Shown: positions 32,802 to 32,846 of the stretch, piece after piece
Position numbering within the stretch: the stretch's first letter is position 1
Layout of the letters: every line of letters begins with the position of its first letter
NCBI GenBank assembly: GCA_015067605.1
Contig: SVME01000013.1
Coordinates: 1 to 32,846 of the forward strand
Origin: Oscillospiraceae bacterium
Lineage (GTDB): Bacteria > Bacillota > Clostridia > Oscillospirales > Oscillospiraceae
DNA: 32,846 nucleotides
Reading direction: 5' to 3'
Translations under genes and position numbers: made by a program
The notes under the pieces: generated by a model
Database searches by the model: none
Told to the model about the DNA's origin: nothing
The model's input: only the letters and a program-made list of their open reading frames with translations

Positions 32802-32846
32802 GCGCCAGTAGCTCAGCTGGATAGAGCAACTGCCTTCTAAGCAGTA
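32802..32846 (+). tRNA. tRNA-Arg (anticodon TCT), 3' part outside window
   Basis: Acceptor 5' strand GCGCCAG, D arm AGCTCAGCTGGATAGAGC, anticodon stem ACTGC/GCAGT with loop CTTCTAA, anticodon TCT at 32836-32838. The sequence ends just after the anticodon stem. Seven bases separate it from tRNA-Gly, so they are probably co-transcribed. Confidence 0.93.

Overview
The window looks like a chromosomal segment of a gut-type Firmicute of class Clostridia, most likely in the Oscillospiraceae/Ruminococcaceae neighbourhood. This is inferred from strong AGGAGG ribosome sites, sigma-A type promoters, GC-rich codon use, Firmicute-style surface proteins built from short CxxC repeats, and a B. subtilis EpsLMN-like / Campylobacter PglCDE-like trio. 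No rRNA or marker gene fixes the genus.

Region 1 (1-9.3 kb) is a surface/starch locus of three genes. At the left edge, on the minus strand and cut by the window, is a secreted multi-module protein with an N-terminal CBM26-like starch-binding domain, four copies of an unassigned ~100-residue 'GYINGANYG' module and interspersed CxxC units. A divergent promoter region separates it from a type I pullulanase (CBM41-like, CBM48 and GH13 domains) that has no visible signal peptide. Then comes a 1165-residue secreted protein: C39-like cysteine peptidase domain, SH3b-like domain, ten full CxxC/His repeats plus a short eleventh unit, and a C-terminal domain. That C-terminal domain begins with the same sequence seen in the first protein where it runs off the window. 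A ~100 bp imperfect palindrome lies before the peptidase gene. A short, internally deleted IS3-family-like remnant lies after it.

Region 2 (9.5-31.6 kb, minus strand) is one apparent operon of 23 tightly packed genes for a complex surface polysaccharide. It is read from a single good promoter near 31.6 kb and stops at a bidirectional terminator near 9.5 kb. In transcription order: PglE-like aminotransferase, PglC-like phosphoglycosyltransferase and PglD-like acetyltransferase (initiation on undecaprenyl phosphate); GT4; GT2; EpsG-like polymerase; GT4; GT-A protein; three GT2s; an ABC-2 permease and a Wzt-like ATPase with a C-terminal sugar-binding-type domain; pyruvyl transferase; Caps_synth-type GT; hexapeptide acyltransferase; GT2; GT61; GT2; and finally rmlA-rmlB-rmlD-rmlC for dTDP-L-rhamnose. 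Eleven glycosyltransferases are present. Having both an EpsG-type polymerase and an ABC exporter, with no Wzx flippase and no PglF-type dehydratase visible, is the main biological puzzle here.

Region 3 (31.7 kb to the end) is housekeeping: thymidylate synthase on the minus strand with its own terminator and extended -10 promoter, and, divergently, a strong promoter for tRNA-Gly(TCC) followed by tRNA-Arg(TCT), which is cut by the window end.

No CRISPR array, rRNA, phage gene or intact transposase was found. Long ORFs antisense to the GC-rich genes are composition shadows.
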